Source: a virus
Strand: one strand, 5' to 3'
IMG/VR virus record: IMGVR_UViG_3300024265_000214
Coordinates: 1 to 22,614 of that record
Length of the DNA: 22,614 nucleotides
Every line of letters starts with the position of its first letter. Positions within the stretch are counted from its first letter, which is position 1. Below, one piece after another: positions 7,110-15,471 of the stretch. The notes beneath the pieces are model-generated. The model was not told the DNA's origin. It made no database searches and saw only the letters and a program-made list of their open reading frames with translations. The position numbers were made by a program, and so were the translations under genes.

Positions 7110-8926
7110 TATTTACCTTCCCCTCGTGTTTCGTCCTTAGGGACTGTGTCTAGTGTTTTCTCTTGCTTCTCATCCTTACTAGCATTATCAACGCCACCAA
7201 GTTCATCGACACCACGAGCTTTCGTTTGGGCCTCCAAAATACGCGTTGCCCGCTCAGCGTGAGCAATCTTAGCTTTCTCAACTACGCCCTTCGGGTAGTT
7301 CTTAGCTCCACTGGCCGACTCAGGATCAATCAATCCCATTTCCACATCATCCTTCAATACATCTGGATCAGAGAAAATTACCTTGGCACTATCAATCTCA
7401 CCCTCAATTTTCTTGAGTGTCTGCAACGAGACCTTATGGGCAATGTCAATGTTAACAATCTGCTTGAGTGCTTCACGCTGGTATGTAATAGACGGACTAT
7501 TCTTCATTGACTTACGGAGTTCTTCGGCCTCTTCCCGTCGATCGTTATCTGTACGTAAGGAATACTTCGTCGGGTATCTGATTGTTGGGATCGTGCCCTT
7601 CAAGTTCTCATACATAGTCCAGAACCGAGCGACATTTCGTTCACCCTGCTCAAGTTCAAGACCAATAGCACTTAGCCCGGCTTCAAGACTACGTTCATCA
7701 TAGCCCTTACTCTCTGCTGAAGCCATCGTTGGTCGCATTGACGATACAGCAAGACGAGCAAGAGCCTTAATATCTCGCTTTAACTCATCTTGTTTCGCCA
7801 TTGAGGCTTGGACTGGCTCAGAAGAGGGATGAATAAAGGCCGGCATATCCAACCCCTTTGGGATACGTCGCCCTGACGATGGACCTGCTGCAATCTCTTG
7901 GTTCTTCGACGTCTCTGCATCTTCTGCTGTCCCTTGGTATACGATTGTAGACCCATCTTCATCGGTTTCACTAGCAATTGCAGCCCGACGTTGATAAAAG
8001 TTCTCTGATTTAGGGTCAAATTGCTCAACGTAGAATGGAAAATTCGCTCGTAGTAAGTATGAGATATCTGCACTTGCCAGATTCATCAGTGTGATCTGAT
8101 AATTGGCAATATCTGTCATCAAACTTTCAAAGATCGTGAAGAGCGTGAACGGAATCGATGGTAATTGTGCAATTTGTACATCAATACCAGGCTGACCGAG
8201 TCGATTGATTGGTTTGGAATCCTTATCAAAGAAATGACAGTATATACAACCATCACCACGCCATAGATAACGAAAACGCTCCTCAATCTTGGTTGGGAGT
8301 CCCGTTGCCTCATCACGCCCCATTGCATAGTCGCGGAGAAGTAGGACTTGGAACTCTACACTATCACTATCACTCTCAACTACCCAATTAAGGATATCTT
8401 CTGTTTTGTAGTGGTAAATGTAAGGGTGACTATCCCCCTTTTGACTCATTGTTGGACCTTGAAGCTCTGGCATATCAACAAATACACCGACTCGACCCAA
8501 TGCAAGTAGCTCAGGTAGGATATTTCGCCCCACAAAGCTATTCATAGAGCTTCCTTTACGGTCGATACCGTAGTTAAGCCCAAGACTTGCGTCCAAAAAG
8601 GATTGCTCACCTCCTTCACGAGTCACATCCGAAATTCGTTGGAAAATCGAATCTTTGACTTCATTAACAGCATCTTTAGCAAATGCTGCATTGTAAGATA
8701 AGGCTTTTCGCTCATCGAAATCTGTGGTCGACTCCCGCTTGCTGAACTTCTTGATATATGCTTCAATAAATTCATCGCCAGCTTCGTATGTCAGCCGCCA
8801 CTTAGACCAAGACTCACACTTTTTAGCATAATCTGGGTGTCTCGAAGACGCAATCTTTACGTCTGATGCCATGATCTCATGGATATGAGATTCACCCAGT
8901 GCTTTACTTAACTCAAAATCGATCAT
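7109..8926 (-). CDS. Portal protein
   Basis: Protein of 605 residues, a usual length for a portal. It forms the ring at one capsid vertex through which DNA passes. The start ATG overlaps the stop of the large terminase gene as ATGA. Visible portal traits are an early helical part (KRESTTDFDERKALSYNAAFAKDAVNEVKDSIF), a central region with GRVGVFVDMPEL and WVVESDSDSVEFQVLLLRDY, a long helical stem with ESLMTDIANYQITLMNLASADISYLLRANFPFYVEQFD, and an acidic, low-complexity tail (residues about 565-605) rich in Lys, Glu and Asp. The style resembles portals annotated as DUF4055. No clip, stem or wing border can be fixed by eye. The call is strong from order plus sequence style. Confidence 0.88.
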   Translation of the reverse strand: MIDFELSKALGESHIHEIMASDVKIASSRHPDYAKKCESWSKWRLTYEAGDEFIEAYIKKFSKRESTTDFDERKALSYNAAFAKDAVNEVKDSIFQRISDVTREGGEQSFLDASLGLNYGIDRKGSSMNSFVGRNILPELLALGRVGVFVDMPELQGPTMSQKGDSHPYIYHYKTEDILNWVVESDSDSVEFQVLLLRDYAMGRDEATGLPTKIEERFRYLWRGDGCIYCHFFDKDSKPINRLGQPGIDVQIAQLPSIPFTLFTIFESLMTDIANYQITLMNLASADISYLLRANFPFYVEQFDPKSENFYQRRAAIASETDEDGSTIVYQGTAEDAETSKNQEIAAGPSSGRRIPKGLDMPAFIHPSSEPVQASMAKQDELKRDIKALARLAVSSMRPTMASAESKGYDERSLEAGLSAIGLELEQGERNVARFWTMYENLKGTIPTIRYPTKYSLRTDNDRREEAEELRKSMKNSPSITYQREALKQIVNIDIAHKVSLQTLKKIEGEIDSAKVIFSDPDVLKDDVEMGLIDPESASGAKNYPKGVVEKAKIAHAERATRILEAQTKARGVDELGGVDNASKDEKQEKTLDTVPKDETRGEGK

Positions 8927-10575
8927 GCTGGAGACTCCATGTTTTGTGAAACACCCGTTGACACTGCCAAAGGTAATGCTATCTCCGCGTAGTTACGGGA
9001 ATGAGCAAAGTGGTCATGATGGTTATCACCTTTGATGTATTTTCCGATTAAATTGCCGTCGGAATCTTTTTCATAAATCCTCACAAGAGATTTAAGGTGT
9101 TCCTTGTACTCGTTTGACAGATCCTTTGGTAAGAGTATCATCTTTGAGCGGAATCGGCTCAAAGATAAGTCTAACCACGAAGTACGATCAACGGAGACGG
9201 TGAGTTCGTCCTCGTTGACATGAATTTGTTTCCCGGCAATACCACGACTATACTGACACAGGCTGACTTTACCAAACCACCGCTCAGCAAACTCGCGTGC
9301 TTTTCTCTTTTCAGGTTGTGAATCGATGACTGCATGTTTTACTTTGAACGCATCCATGAGAGCATCTAGCTCCTCGAAGTGACGGCACTTCCCTTCCAAA
9401 ATGACAGATGGTTTTGCGTGCGTGTTAACATTAACAGAGTCAGGTGCCAATTTCCACAGATCGACTTCATAGTGAAGCCAGTTTCCGACATCAATACCCA
9501 TTGTGATAAGACGGTCGCTACGCTCTTCGTAGAATCTCTTAAGAAAACCACCCATGCAATCGCGAAGATCGGCATCACAAAGCTTGGCACCATCAACAAT
9601 GTGTGGTACACCAAGCTTCGAGTTGTGGAATTCTTGTTCATCTGCTGGATTTGTCTGGGCTAAAAAGTAAGCTTTGATGAAGTTCGATGGTGTTGCACCC
9701 TTAGCACTTGAATACATCTGGCTTATGCCAAATCCCCGCATAGTCTTTTCTTTGACCTTAGGGACCCATATTCCATTCGCTAAGAATTCCCACTTCTGTT
9801 CATGTACAAGCTCTTTACCGCAAAGGTGACATTTCAGGAATGATTTCGCTACATCTGGATCGTCGGAGTGTTCGCCGCAAATCTCATAGTTTCTAGGGAA
9901 CTCAAGATTGATATGCTTACCACACCCAGGACAATGAAAGAAGAACTCTTCCTGTGTTGAAGTCTTGAATGTAGTGTTGATTCCCTTGTCATCGACTGTT
10001 GGTGTGGAAATTTCCCATGTTAGGGCCATACTATAACCAGAAAGACGTTCACGGGCGAGAGGTATATTCTCTTGCCGCATTTCATCTTTCTCGTCTAGTA
10101 CTAATACTCCTACGGGAACTGATTTAAGTCCCGCCCTTGACTTACTTCCTCGGATGTAGAGATTAGCTTGGCCCGCTCTTTTATGACCGACGTTCTTAAC
10201 ATCTGTAAATATTTTGCCCAGATGTGCTGAAGATTCAATAGCTGGATCAAAACGAGCAGCACTGAAATCACTAGCGTCTGGGGTTTTAGCGGGAAGCACA
10301 TAAAGACAATCCACCCCGTGAATATCAATGTAGTAAAACACGATATTAAGGACAGTCTCGGTAAATCCCATTTGGGCTGCTTTTTGTCCAACATTGAATT
10401 CCGCCTCACTATCATGCATCCCCCTAAGCCAAGGGTGTCTCTTAAATGACCATCGCCCTGGGTAGGGTGGTCCCATTTCACGGTAAGCTTCAGCCCATTG
10501 TGAAGGTAACACAATTGACTTACGCCTCAGGCCGGATGAAATCCTCTCCGTCATCAAAGTAGCTAAGGCGTGCAT
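8923..10575 (-). CDS. terL: Terminase large subunit, GpA-like packaging motor
   Basis: Protein of 550 residues that drives DNA into the procapsid and cuts it. The ATPase half shows a GpA-type Walker A-like stretch (GQKAAQMGFTE, residues 63-73), a Walker B (GVLVLDE, 156-162) and a coupling motif near WEISTPT (187-193). A zinc ribbon follows (Cys215, Cys218, Cys249, Cys252). The nuclease half offers acidic candidates Asp362 (GIDVGNW), Asp418 (AVIDSQ) and Asp521 (NHHDHFAHSRNY), consistent with an RNase H-like fold. The ATG at 10575 has GGAG 6 bases upstream, better than the ATG at 10554, which lacks a ribosome site. A small frame at 10520-10690 overlaps its first 56 bases. The stop overlaps the portal start as ATGA. 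Confidence 0.95.
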   Translation of the reverse strand: MHALATLMTERISSGLRRKSIVLPSQWAEAYREMGPPYPGRWSFKRHPWLRGMHDSEAEFNVGQKAAQMGFTETVLNIVFYYIDIHGVDCLYVLPAKTPDASDFSAARFDPAIESSAHLGKIFTDVKNVGHKRAGQANLYIRGSKSRAGLKSVPVGVLVLDEKDEMRQENIPLARERLSGYSMALTWEISTPTVDDKGINTTFKTSTQEEFFFHCPGCGKHINLEFPRNYEICGEHSDDPDVAKSFLKCHLCGKELVHEQKWEFLANGIWVPKVKEKTMRGFGISQMYSSAKGATPSNFIKAYFLAQTNPADEQEFHNSKLGVPHIVDGAKLCDADLRDCMGGFLKRFYEERSDRLITMGIDVGNWLHYEVDLWKLAPDSVNVNTHAKPSVILEGKCRHFEELDALMDAFKVKHAVIDSQPEKRKAREFAERWFGKVSLCQYSRGIAGKQIHVNEDELTVSVDRTSWLDLSLSRFRSKMILLPKDLSNEYKEHLKSLVRIYEKDSDGNLIGKYIKGDNHHDHFAHSRNYAEIALPLAVSTGVSQNMESPA

Positions 10576-10690
10576 TCAGAACTCCATCTCTCTCGGGATC
10601 ACAAATCGAATCTAAGTAAAAGTCCTGTTCGCTATTCGTCAAAGACGGATAGGTCCACTGGTATTTCGGATTCTGATCTAATCGGGGCAT
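10520..10690 (-). CDS. Small 56-residue frame overlapping both terminase genes
   Basis: An ATG at 10690 opens 56 codons to a TAA at 10520, in a frame that overlaps the last 59 bases of the upstream candidate small terminase and the first 56 bases of the large terminase. The peptide (start MPRLDQNPKYQWTYPSLTN, end DGEDFIRPEA) has balanced, acidic, natural-looking composition with Trp, Tyr, Phe and Cys. It would otherwise leave a 56-base gap in a tightly packed operon. No Shine-Dalgarno is obvious before its ATG, so it would depend on coupling, or be joined to the upstream protein by a frameshift. I cannot name a family. The alternative is that it is a chance open frame. Confidence 0.5.
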   Translation of the reverse strand: MPRLDQNPKYQWTYPSLTNSEQDFYLDSICDPERDGVLNARLSYFDDGEDFIRPEA

Positions 10691-11231
10691 CTAAGTTCAT
10701 TGTTACGGCTATCATTTTTGTGCTAATCTTATCAACGATATCAGTATCGGTAATGTGGTCAGTGATGATTTCAACATACTGAGCAGCAAGCCTAAGGACT
10801 GAATCCTTACCAAGCAACTGTCCCATCTTACCTTCCATCTTATCACAACTTGTAACAAGTCTTTCGATTTTCATGATAAGATCAGATGCTCGCGTTGAGT
10901 ACATTAACAACATATCGTTGTCTTGGGCAGTATTAAGCATATTCTCCAATATCATCCGGAGGATTCCGACTTCTTCGCGTAGGGATTTGATTCCACTGTT
11001 ATCTGCGAGTTGATTAACACGCCCTTGCCACTTTGTTAAGTGGTAATTACGTACCGCCGCTTTCTCCTGCTTGACGTCTGATAGTGCCCCACCATGGCGA
11101 GCACAATAATCAGTGTCGTTAACCTTAACAAAAGGGCATTGCCCCATACTCTTACTGTGTCCTTGACATCTCTCTGTATTCGCATGAATGACAGGATTCC
11201 ACCGCTCAAACTTGTTTTCGACTATAGACAT
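10632..11231 (-). CDS. Terminase small subunit candidate
   Basis: Protein of 199 residues. It carries an N-terminal metal-binding pattern, Cys22, Cys32, Cys43, His46, in CQGHSKSMGQC...YCARHGG. The HGG ending is common in zinc-bearing proteins encoded just before phage large terminases. The rest is mostly helical (SLREEVGILRMILENMLNTAQ, DLIMKIERLVTSCDKMEGKMGQLLG), fitting an oligomerising small subunit that binds the packaging site. AAGG lies about 7 bases before the ATG. It is encoded directly upstream of the large subunit. The function is inferred from position and from this zinc pattern; no helix-turn-helix could be fixed by eye. Confidence 0.7.
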   Translation of the reverse strand: MSIVENKFERWNPVIHANTERCQGHSKSMGQCPFVKVNDTDYCARHGGALSDVKQEKAAVRNYHLTKWQGRVNQLADNSGIKSLREEVGILRMILENMLNTAQDNDMLLMYSTRASDLIMKIERLVTSCDKMEGKMGQLLGKDSVLRLAAQYVEIITDHITDTDIVDKISTKMIAVTMNLDAPIRSESEIPVDLSVFDE

Positions 11232-11255
11232 GATTTACCTTGGGTGAAGGTGAGC

Positions 11256-12947
11256 TTACCAGATTCCACGGACATCGAAGTCCGGCTCAAAATTGGACGC
11301 GACAAAAGGTTGTTTGACGGTCCAGTATGAATTAACTATGTAGACTTGAACCTCTCCTGGTGTCCCGCCGGTGACATGGCACTTGGCACTTTCTGAATTC
11401 TTTAACCAGAACTCAGGGGACCTGTCTTGGAGACTATTATCAAAATTTACGCCATTCTCAAGATAACATTGATCAAAGATATATCGACCACCACTATCCG
11501 ATGTTTCTATATTGACAGTACCACCAAAATAACAACCGGTACAAGCAAGTCTTACATTATACCAGGGACTAATAGTCTCAACGTCAATACAACGAGTATG
11601 GGCATCTACAACGACATCGGTCAACGTGAGATAGTAAGTTGTCCACTCTTCGCCTTGAACGATCTTTACTGCCGGTCCATGTACCCCGCCACTGGTCGTC
11701 TTACCAAAAGAAATACCCTGAAATACCGCATACACATTATCATCGTATCTCTGGTCGGTGTGAATCAGAAAAACTTCACCATCGAAGGTATGATTGAATT
11801 GTGTTACCTTACTCCCGCCCACCCCGATCATCACAAAGTTATCTATATCGGGGAGTGTAATTAGACTGCTTGTGGTATACACACCTGGCAGTACCATTAG
11901 TATATGTTTTGTTTGGGTCATCGCCGCTATAGCAGTCGCAATTGACCCATAAGGATCATTTTGACTACCATCGCCAGTCCCCTGTGGGCCTACCCAAATT
12001 GTGTCATCAATATAGTTGGACGCCCCACCACCTCCCCCACTCCCGAGAATCGTCACCGTATGTGCCCCAGTGAAGTCGCTCTCTGCCACCGCTTCGTTTG
12101 CATCTGTGAAACAGTTAAGTGCCCTGATTGTCTGGTTTGCATGTCCACCCGAAACACCCGCTGTCTTGAGTGTACTATCTTTGAACACGTATTCAATAGT
12201 GTGGCTATCTGCCGACGTTATGACCCCACCAAGCAAATTACAATGAACAAAGCTATTATTACAGAGGTTTGTCGTATACAGGAAGTCGATTGGTCCGGTC
12301 GCTTCACAGTGTTCCATCACAAGATGGCATTTTGTCCCATATGTTGTGTTTTGGGAGAAAGAAGCACCTGATGTATCCATGATAAGCTTAACATCTTTCA
12401 ATGTAAGCTTTGTGTCGCTTGCACCATTTGTGTCAACGACTTTAATGCCGATCTTACCGGCATACTGGTTCAGGGTGATTCCTTCTATTGTAATGTTGTG
12501 TAGTTCGGCTGTCCCGTGTATTGGAAGTACCTGAATCGCTTCATCTGTGTTTCCGGCATTGATAATTGTAGCTGCTGATCCACCTACACCGACGACTCGC
12601 ACATTAGAGTCAGCAAACGGGAGGTCTGGTATAACGGCTATTTCATCTAAGTCGTAAATTCCCGGCAGTATCGCAATGATGCTCTTGGTCGTCGAAAGTC
12701 GTTTTACTGCCTCATTGATTGACGCTACGGGATTGGTAATGCTACCAGTCCCCGTTGCCCTCGCATGTTGCTCTACCCAAATGATTGCATCCTCTGATGC
12801 AGAGTAAAGTGTCCGTTCAATGGATTGAACCTCTGCTAGCATCTCATCCCAGTCTTCAGGATCAGGACCCGCGTAGGTCTTTAGATTTCGTCGCCAGTTA
12901 GTAATACCATCCCATAGGGACGCAGGGAAAACACACTTATATGTCAT
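11256..12947 (-). CDS. Right-handed beta-helix (pectate-lyase-like) protein with duplicated unit
   Basis: Protein of 563 residues from the ATG at 12947, which has AGAGG four bases upstream. A longer frame to 13004 runs through a hairpin and is rejected. Two similar units follow: residues about 56-135 (WVEQHARATGTGSITNPVAS, later ILPGIYDL and VVGVGGSAATI) and about 317-395 (WVGPQGTGDGSQNDPYGSI, later VLPGVYTT and IGVGGSKVTQF). They are separated by a Gly-rich linker at 304-308. Each unit leads into a beta-helix with rungs such as LTLKDVKL and FVHCNLLGGVI. This is the build of phage receptor-binding or polysaccharide-binding proteins, and of DUF1565 proteins. I see no clear catalytic set, so binding is more secure than enzyme action. 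Between the lysis-like cluster and the terminase is an unusual place for it. Confidence 0.85.
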   Translation of the reverse strand: MTYKCVFPASLWDGITNWRRNLKTYAGPDPEDWDEMLAEVQSIERTLYSASEDAIIWVEQHARATGTGSITNPVASINEAVKRLSTTKSIIAILPGIYDLDEIAVIPDLPFADSNVRVVGVGGSAATIINAGNTDEAIQVLPIHGTAELHNITIEGITLNQYAGKIGIKVVDTNGASDTKLTLKDVKLIMDTSGASFSQNTTYGTKCHLVMEHCEATGPIDFLYTTNLCNNSFVHCNLLGGVITSADSHTIEYVFKDSTLKTAGVSGGHANQTIRALNCFTDANEAVAESDFTGAHTVTILGSGGGGGASNYIDDTIWVGPQGTGDGSQNDPYGSIATAIAAMTQTKHILMVLPGVYTTSSLITLPDIDNFVMIGVGGSKVTQFNHTFDGEVFLIHTDQRYDDNVYAVFQGISFGKTTSGGVHGPAVKIVQGEEWTTYYLTLTDVVVDAHTRCIDVETISPWYNVRLACTGCYFGGTVNIETSDSGGRYIFDQCYLENGVNFDNSLQDRSPEFWLKNSESAKCHVTGGTPGEVQVYIVNSYWTVKQPFVASNFEPDFDVRGIW

Positions 12948-12971
12948 AGGCCCTCTGTATAAAATACCCCA

Positions 12972-12995
12972 GCGACGGGTTTTGACACCCGCCGC
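12972..12995 (-). terminator. Hairpin between the membrane-anchored protein and beta-helix genes
   Basis: On the minus strand a 9-base-pair stem (one G-U pair) closes a 6-base loop and is followed by TGGGGTATTTTAT. The stem is GC-rich and lies in the short gap between two genes. The T tract is weak and offset, so this may be a partial terminator or an mRNA stability hairpin. Confidence 0.5.
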
Positions 12996-13013
12996 CAGGG
13001 ACACCCAAGGAGA

Positions 13014-13397
13014 TTACACGTCACGTACAAACTTAGCGAGAGTTGACAGAATCAACTCATGCTCTTCTCGTTGCAGCTTTTGCTGGCCGAGAAGTTCTTT
13101 TAGGATAGAGGTCTGCTCTGTACTATTTTCCGACAAAGCTATGATTGCCCGTTCAAGTGAGGGGCGGGTATACCACTTCCTAATTCCGTCTTCGTCCGTG
13201 ACGTTATGCCAGTCGTGGAGTTCTTTGACATTTCTGTGACATTTTTCGCACCCTGCAACCGCGTCTCGAATCTCACTTATATCACTAAGATCGATCCCAC
13301 GGGTCTTGAGGAAACCGATGGCTTTATCACCAACGATTACCACAAGCAGTGTTGCGATTGTTATCACCGCCAAAATATCCTGAACACTCCACTCCAT
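13014..13397 (-). CDS. Single-pass membrane protein with CxxC and WY motif, holin-like candidate
   Basis: Protein of 127 residues starting at an ATG with GAGGAG some 6-8 bases upstream. Residues 8-27 (ILAVITIATLLVVIVGDKAI) are one clear membrane segment, N-terminus outside or inside not decided. The rest is soluble: a Cys-x2-Cys (CEKC) and NVKELHDWHNVTDEDGIRKWY, then a charged helix with SLERAIIALSENSTEQTSILKELLGQQKLQREEHE. The CxxC...LHDWHN..DEDG..WY pattern looks like a small conserved phage family that I recall without a firm function. The place near other late accessory genes hints at a holin- or spanin-like role, which is inference. The hairpin at 12972 follows. Confidence 0.75.
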   Translation of the reverse strand: MEWSVQDILAVITIATLLVVIVGDKAIGFLKTRGIDLSDISEIRDAVAGCEKCHRNVKELHDWHNVTDEDGIRKWYTRPSLERAIIALSENSTEQTSILKELLGQQKLQREEHELILSTLAKFVRDV

Positions 13398-13400
13398 TAG

Positions 13401-13679
13401 CTACTCCTCTTCAACTTCGGTCACAAGGTCAAACTCTTCCATGTATTTGACAATCTTACCAAGTTGTCTTACAGTCTGGAGTTGAAGAATAATCAACTGT
13501 CCAAATGGAGAGCCAGCAACATCGTTGAAGCTCTTCTTCAGGTCCTCGTCGAGACCGACGTTCTTAACCTCGGGGGTGTCGAGTTGACTATTCTGTATCC
13601 CCTCCGCTAATTCCTGTCCGTGTTTCCGTATGAATTCCATGTTCTGTACGAGAAACGCTTCTACTTTCGGATTGTCCAT
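13401..13679 (-). CDS. Small hypothetical protein, acidic C-terminus
   Basis: Protein of 92 residues, ATG at 13679 with GGGAG about 10 bases upstream. No known family. It is helical (MDNPKVEAFLVQNMEFIRKHGQELAEGIQ), with FNDVAGSPFGQLIILQLQTVRQLGKIVKYM and an acidic end EEFDLVTEVEEE. The gene overlaps the preceding one by 92 bases in another frame and ends 3 bases before the next start. The long overlap is odd, but both proteins have natural composition. Position among late genes suggests a virion-internal or lysis-linked protein, not more. Confidence 0.65.
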   Translation of the reverse strand: MDNPKVEAFLVQNMEFIRKHGQELAEGIQNSQLDTPEVKNVGLDEDLKKSFNDVAGSPFGQLIILQLQTVRQLGKIVKYMEEFDLVTEVEEE

Positions 13680-14040
13680 CGGGTGTAATCTCCCATTCGA
13701 GGACCGCGTTCACCGGGGGAGGTGCAAGCGGTTCGGGTGTCGTATTCAATTGTGACAGGCCGAAACCTGCTGCTCCAGCGGCCAACGCGAGCACCGCCCC
13801 CTTGGTAAAGTTACCAACGGAAGACGGTGCTTTGACTGTAGCTTCAGCAGCTTGACTGACGATGGTCTGATTCCCAAAGGGAATCTCGGCAAGGAAACCC
13901 TGCAACTGGGCAGGGTCCATACCATTGTCCTTCGCAATCACGGCCCGCTCAACGTCGCTATTTCGCTTCATGACGTTCATGAAGTTCCATAGGTTTGCTG
14001 TCCGGAACTGTGCTTCAGCTTGTTCGCGTTGACTCGGCAT
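13588..14040 (-). CDS. Small protein with one hydrophobic segment
   Basis: Protein of 150 residues, ATG at 14040 with AGGG about 7 bases upstream and 3 bases after the preceding stop. The N-terminal 70 residues are helical and mixed in charge. Residues 81-97 (GAVLALAAGAAGFGLSQ) are an Ala/Gly-rich hydrophobic segment that may cross the membrane. It is followed by a Pro-rich stretch (TPEPLAPPPV) and a Ser/Thr/Arg-rich tail. No family is recognised. The build, an Ala-rich helix followed by a Pro-rich part, could fit a virion-internal or membrane-active protein. Its last 92 bases overlap the next gene in another frame. Confidence 0.7.
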   Translation of the reverse strand: MPSQREQAEAQFRTANLWNFMNVMKRNSDVERAVIAKDNGMDPAQLQGFLAEIPFGNQTIVSQAAEATVKAPSSVGNFTKGAVLALAAGAAGFGLSQLNTTPEPLAPPPVNAVLEWEITPDGQSESRSVSRTEHGIHTETRTGISGGDTE

Positions 14041-14043
14041 TGG

Positions 14044-14244
14044 TTACCCTGCCTTCACGACGGGGGTACGGTCAGCCGTGGCAAGAGCCGCCATCAGGGC
14101 GGGGGACTCACCTTGGCCACCTTGGAACAAGTCCTTCTGGTACGCCAAAAGGGTGTTTTGAGAAAGTTGCTGGTTGTTCGCAACTCCCTGGGCCGCAATG
14201 ACGGTCAACTGACCGGTCAATTGCTCATGAAGCTCAACAGACAT
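14044..14244 (-). CDS. Small hypothetical protein of 66 residues
   Basis: The ATG at 14244 has AAGGAG 6 bases upstream, so translation is well supported. The product is Gln- and Ala-rich (SVELHEQLTGQLTVIAAQGVANNQQLSQNTLLAY), with no Cys, no membrane segment and no known motif. It stands 20 bases after the protease stop and 3 bases before the next gene, within the late operon. A small virion-internal or chaperone role would be guesswork. Confidence 0.7.
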   Translation of the reverse strand: MSVELHEQLTGQLTVIAAQGVANNQQLSQNTLLAYQKDLFQGGQGESPALMAALATADRTPVVKAG

Positions 14245-14264
14245 AATATCTCCTTCGAGATGGG

Positions 14265-15428
14265 TTATTGATGATCGACACCGGTCACACGACCAGACTG
14301 ATCGATCTTCAAACGAAACTGCATCTTACCCTTCATCGTTTTAGACAAAGCGGTTGTAGATTGTTCAAGTCTTTGTATACGGATCAAAGCATCGCGATTT
14401 TTTGCTGTTACCGATCCTAAGTTCTTATTATGGGTAATCACCTCCCTTTGTATAGTTTCAACCGCTCCCATAACTTGCTGAAGCTTACTACGAGCTTCGC
14501 GTAAGTCCATTTCTAAGGACTCAATCTTTTTAGTGTGAATTGTAATGGCAGTTTTGTTATGACTGATACCATCACACTTCGGGAGTTCTCTCATACGCTG
14601 TTCAAGTGAAGATATACGGGCAAGAAGAGACGTATCAACTACCGCTTTGGGCATCTTCGGTGGGTCCACCGGAACTAGCGGTCTTTTTTCAACGGAAGAG
14701 GACCCAAGGAGGCTTTTAAGAAGTTCTGTGATAAGTGTGACATTCGGGCCGATCGTACACCCACCGAGATCAGTAGGCGAGTATTCGGCAACGATGCCCA
14801 CAATACCATTTGCAGAATAGATAGGGCCTCCGGAGTCCCCTTCCTGAGCAAAACACCTGACCTGGATATTACCACCCTCATAGCCAAGCACTGTACCGGC
14901 ACGCCCAGCCTGGGTTACTCGTGTTCCGGGTGCAGCAAATGTGGGTGCTAGAGTCAGAGGAATTGGGTGATTGGCGGGTGCCCGTAAGACCACGATGTCG
15001 GCAATTGCCGCACCTTTTAGAATTGTGGTCTTAACCCACTGGTTGTTAAGGTTAACCTCAGCCGTCCAGCCGGGTTCAAAGATATGGGCACACGTTACGA
15101 TATATTGCTTACCCTCAAAGAGTACAAAACAGCCAGTGCCGTACTGCATAGCACGCGGACAGACGGTTCGGATTTGTATCTCGGAAGGATGTCTTTTGCC
15201 CGCCGGCTGACGTGTCGGGGCCGTCGGCCGGGCGGGTTGAACCGGTCGCGGAGGACCGGGGTTATAACGAGGAGGTTGGCGTGGGGTACATCCTTGTGGA
15301 CCACATCGGTTACCAATCTTAATGCCGAAGCAACCAGCATTTTCATCGTAAGTGGTCTGGGACATACAAGTATGACCCCATAGGGCAAATGTTAAGGCTA
15401 ACAACACTTTGCACGATTTCTGTAACAT
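14265..15428 (-). CDS. Secreted trypsin-like serine protease with coiled-coil tail
   Basis: Protein of 387 residues from the ATG at 15428, with GAGG 5 bases upstream; a longer frame to 15500 covers the promoter and is rejected. Residues 1-24 are a signal peptide (charged start, KVLLALTFALWG core). Residues 28-90 are a Cys- and Pro-rich linker. The protease domain, about 90-240, shows His115 (TCAHIF), Asp144 (AIADIVVL) and Ser199 in EGDSGGP, the full catalytic triad of chymotrypsin-like (S1) enzymes. Residues 265-365 are a coiled coil. It cuts proteins outside the cytoplasm. It is the first gene of the late operon, behind a strong promoter. An extracellular protease in a virion operon is uncommon; it may act in lysis, host-surface breakdown or virion processing. 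Its substrate is unknown. Confidence 0.9.
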   Translation of the reverse strand: MLQKSCKVLLALTFALWGHTCMSQTTYDENAGCFGIKIGNRCGPQGCTPRQPPRYNPGPPRPVQPARPTAPTRQPAGKRHPSEIQIRTVCPRAMQYGTGCFVLFEGKQYIVTCAHIFEPGWTAEVNLNNQWVKTTILKGAAIADIVVLRAPANHPIPLTLAPTFAAPGTRVTQAGRAGTVLGYEGGNIQVRCFAQEGDSGGPIYSANGIVGIVAEYSPTDLGGCTIGPNVTLITELLKSLLGSSSVEKRPLVPVDPPKMPKAVVDTSLLARISSLEQRMRELPKCDGISHNKTAITIHTKKIESLEMDLREARSKLQQVMGAVETIQREVITHNKNLGSVTAKNRDALIRIQRLEQSTTALSKTMKGKMQFRLKIDQSGRVTGVDHQ

Positions 15429-15471
15429 CTTTGCCTCAGTCTTGGGTGTCAGAGGTTTCGTTCTACATCCT

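Noticed and set aside
12947-13004. Longer beta-helix protein starting at 13004
   Set aside because: The added 19 codons lie over a strong hairpin and there is a ribosome site at the later ATG.
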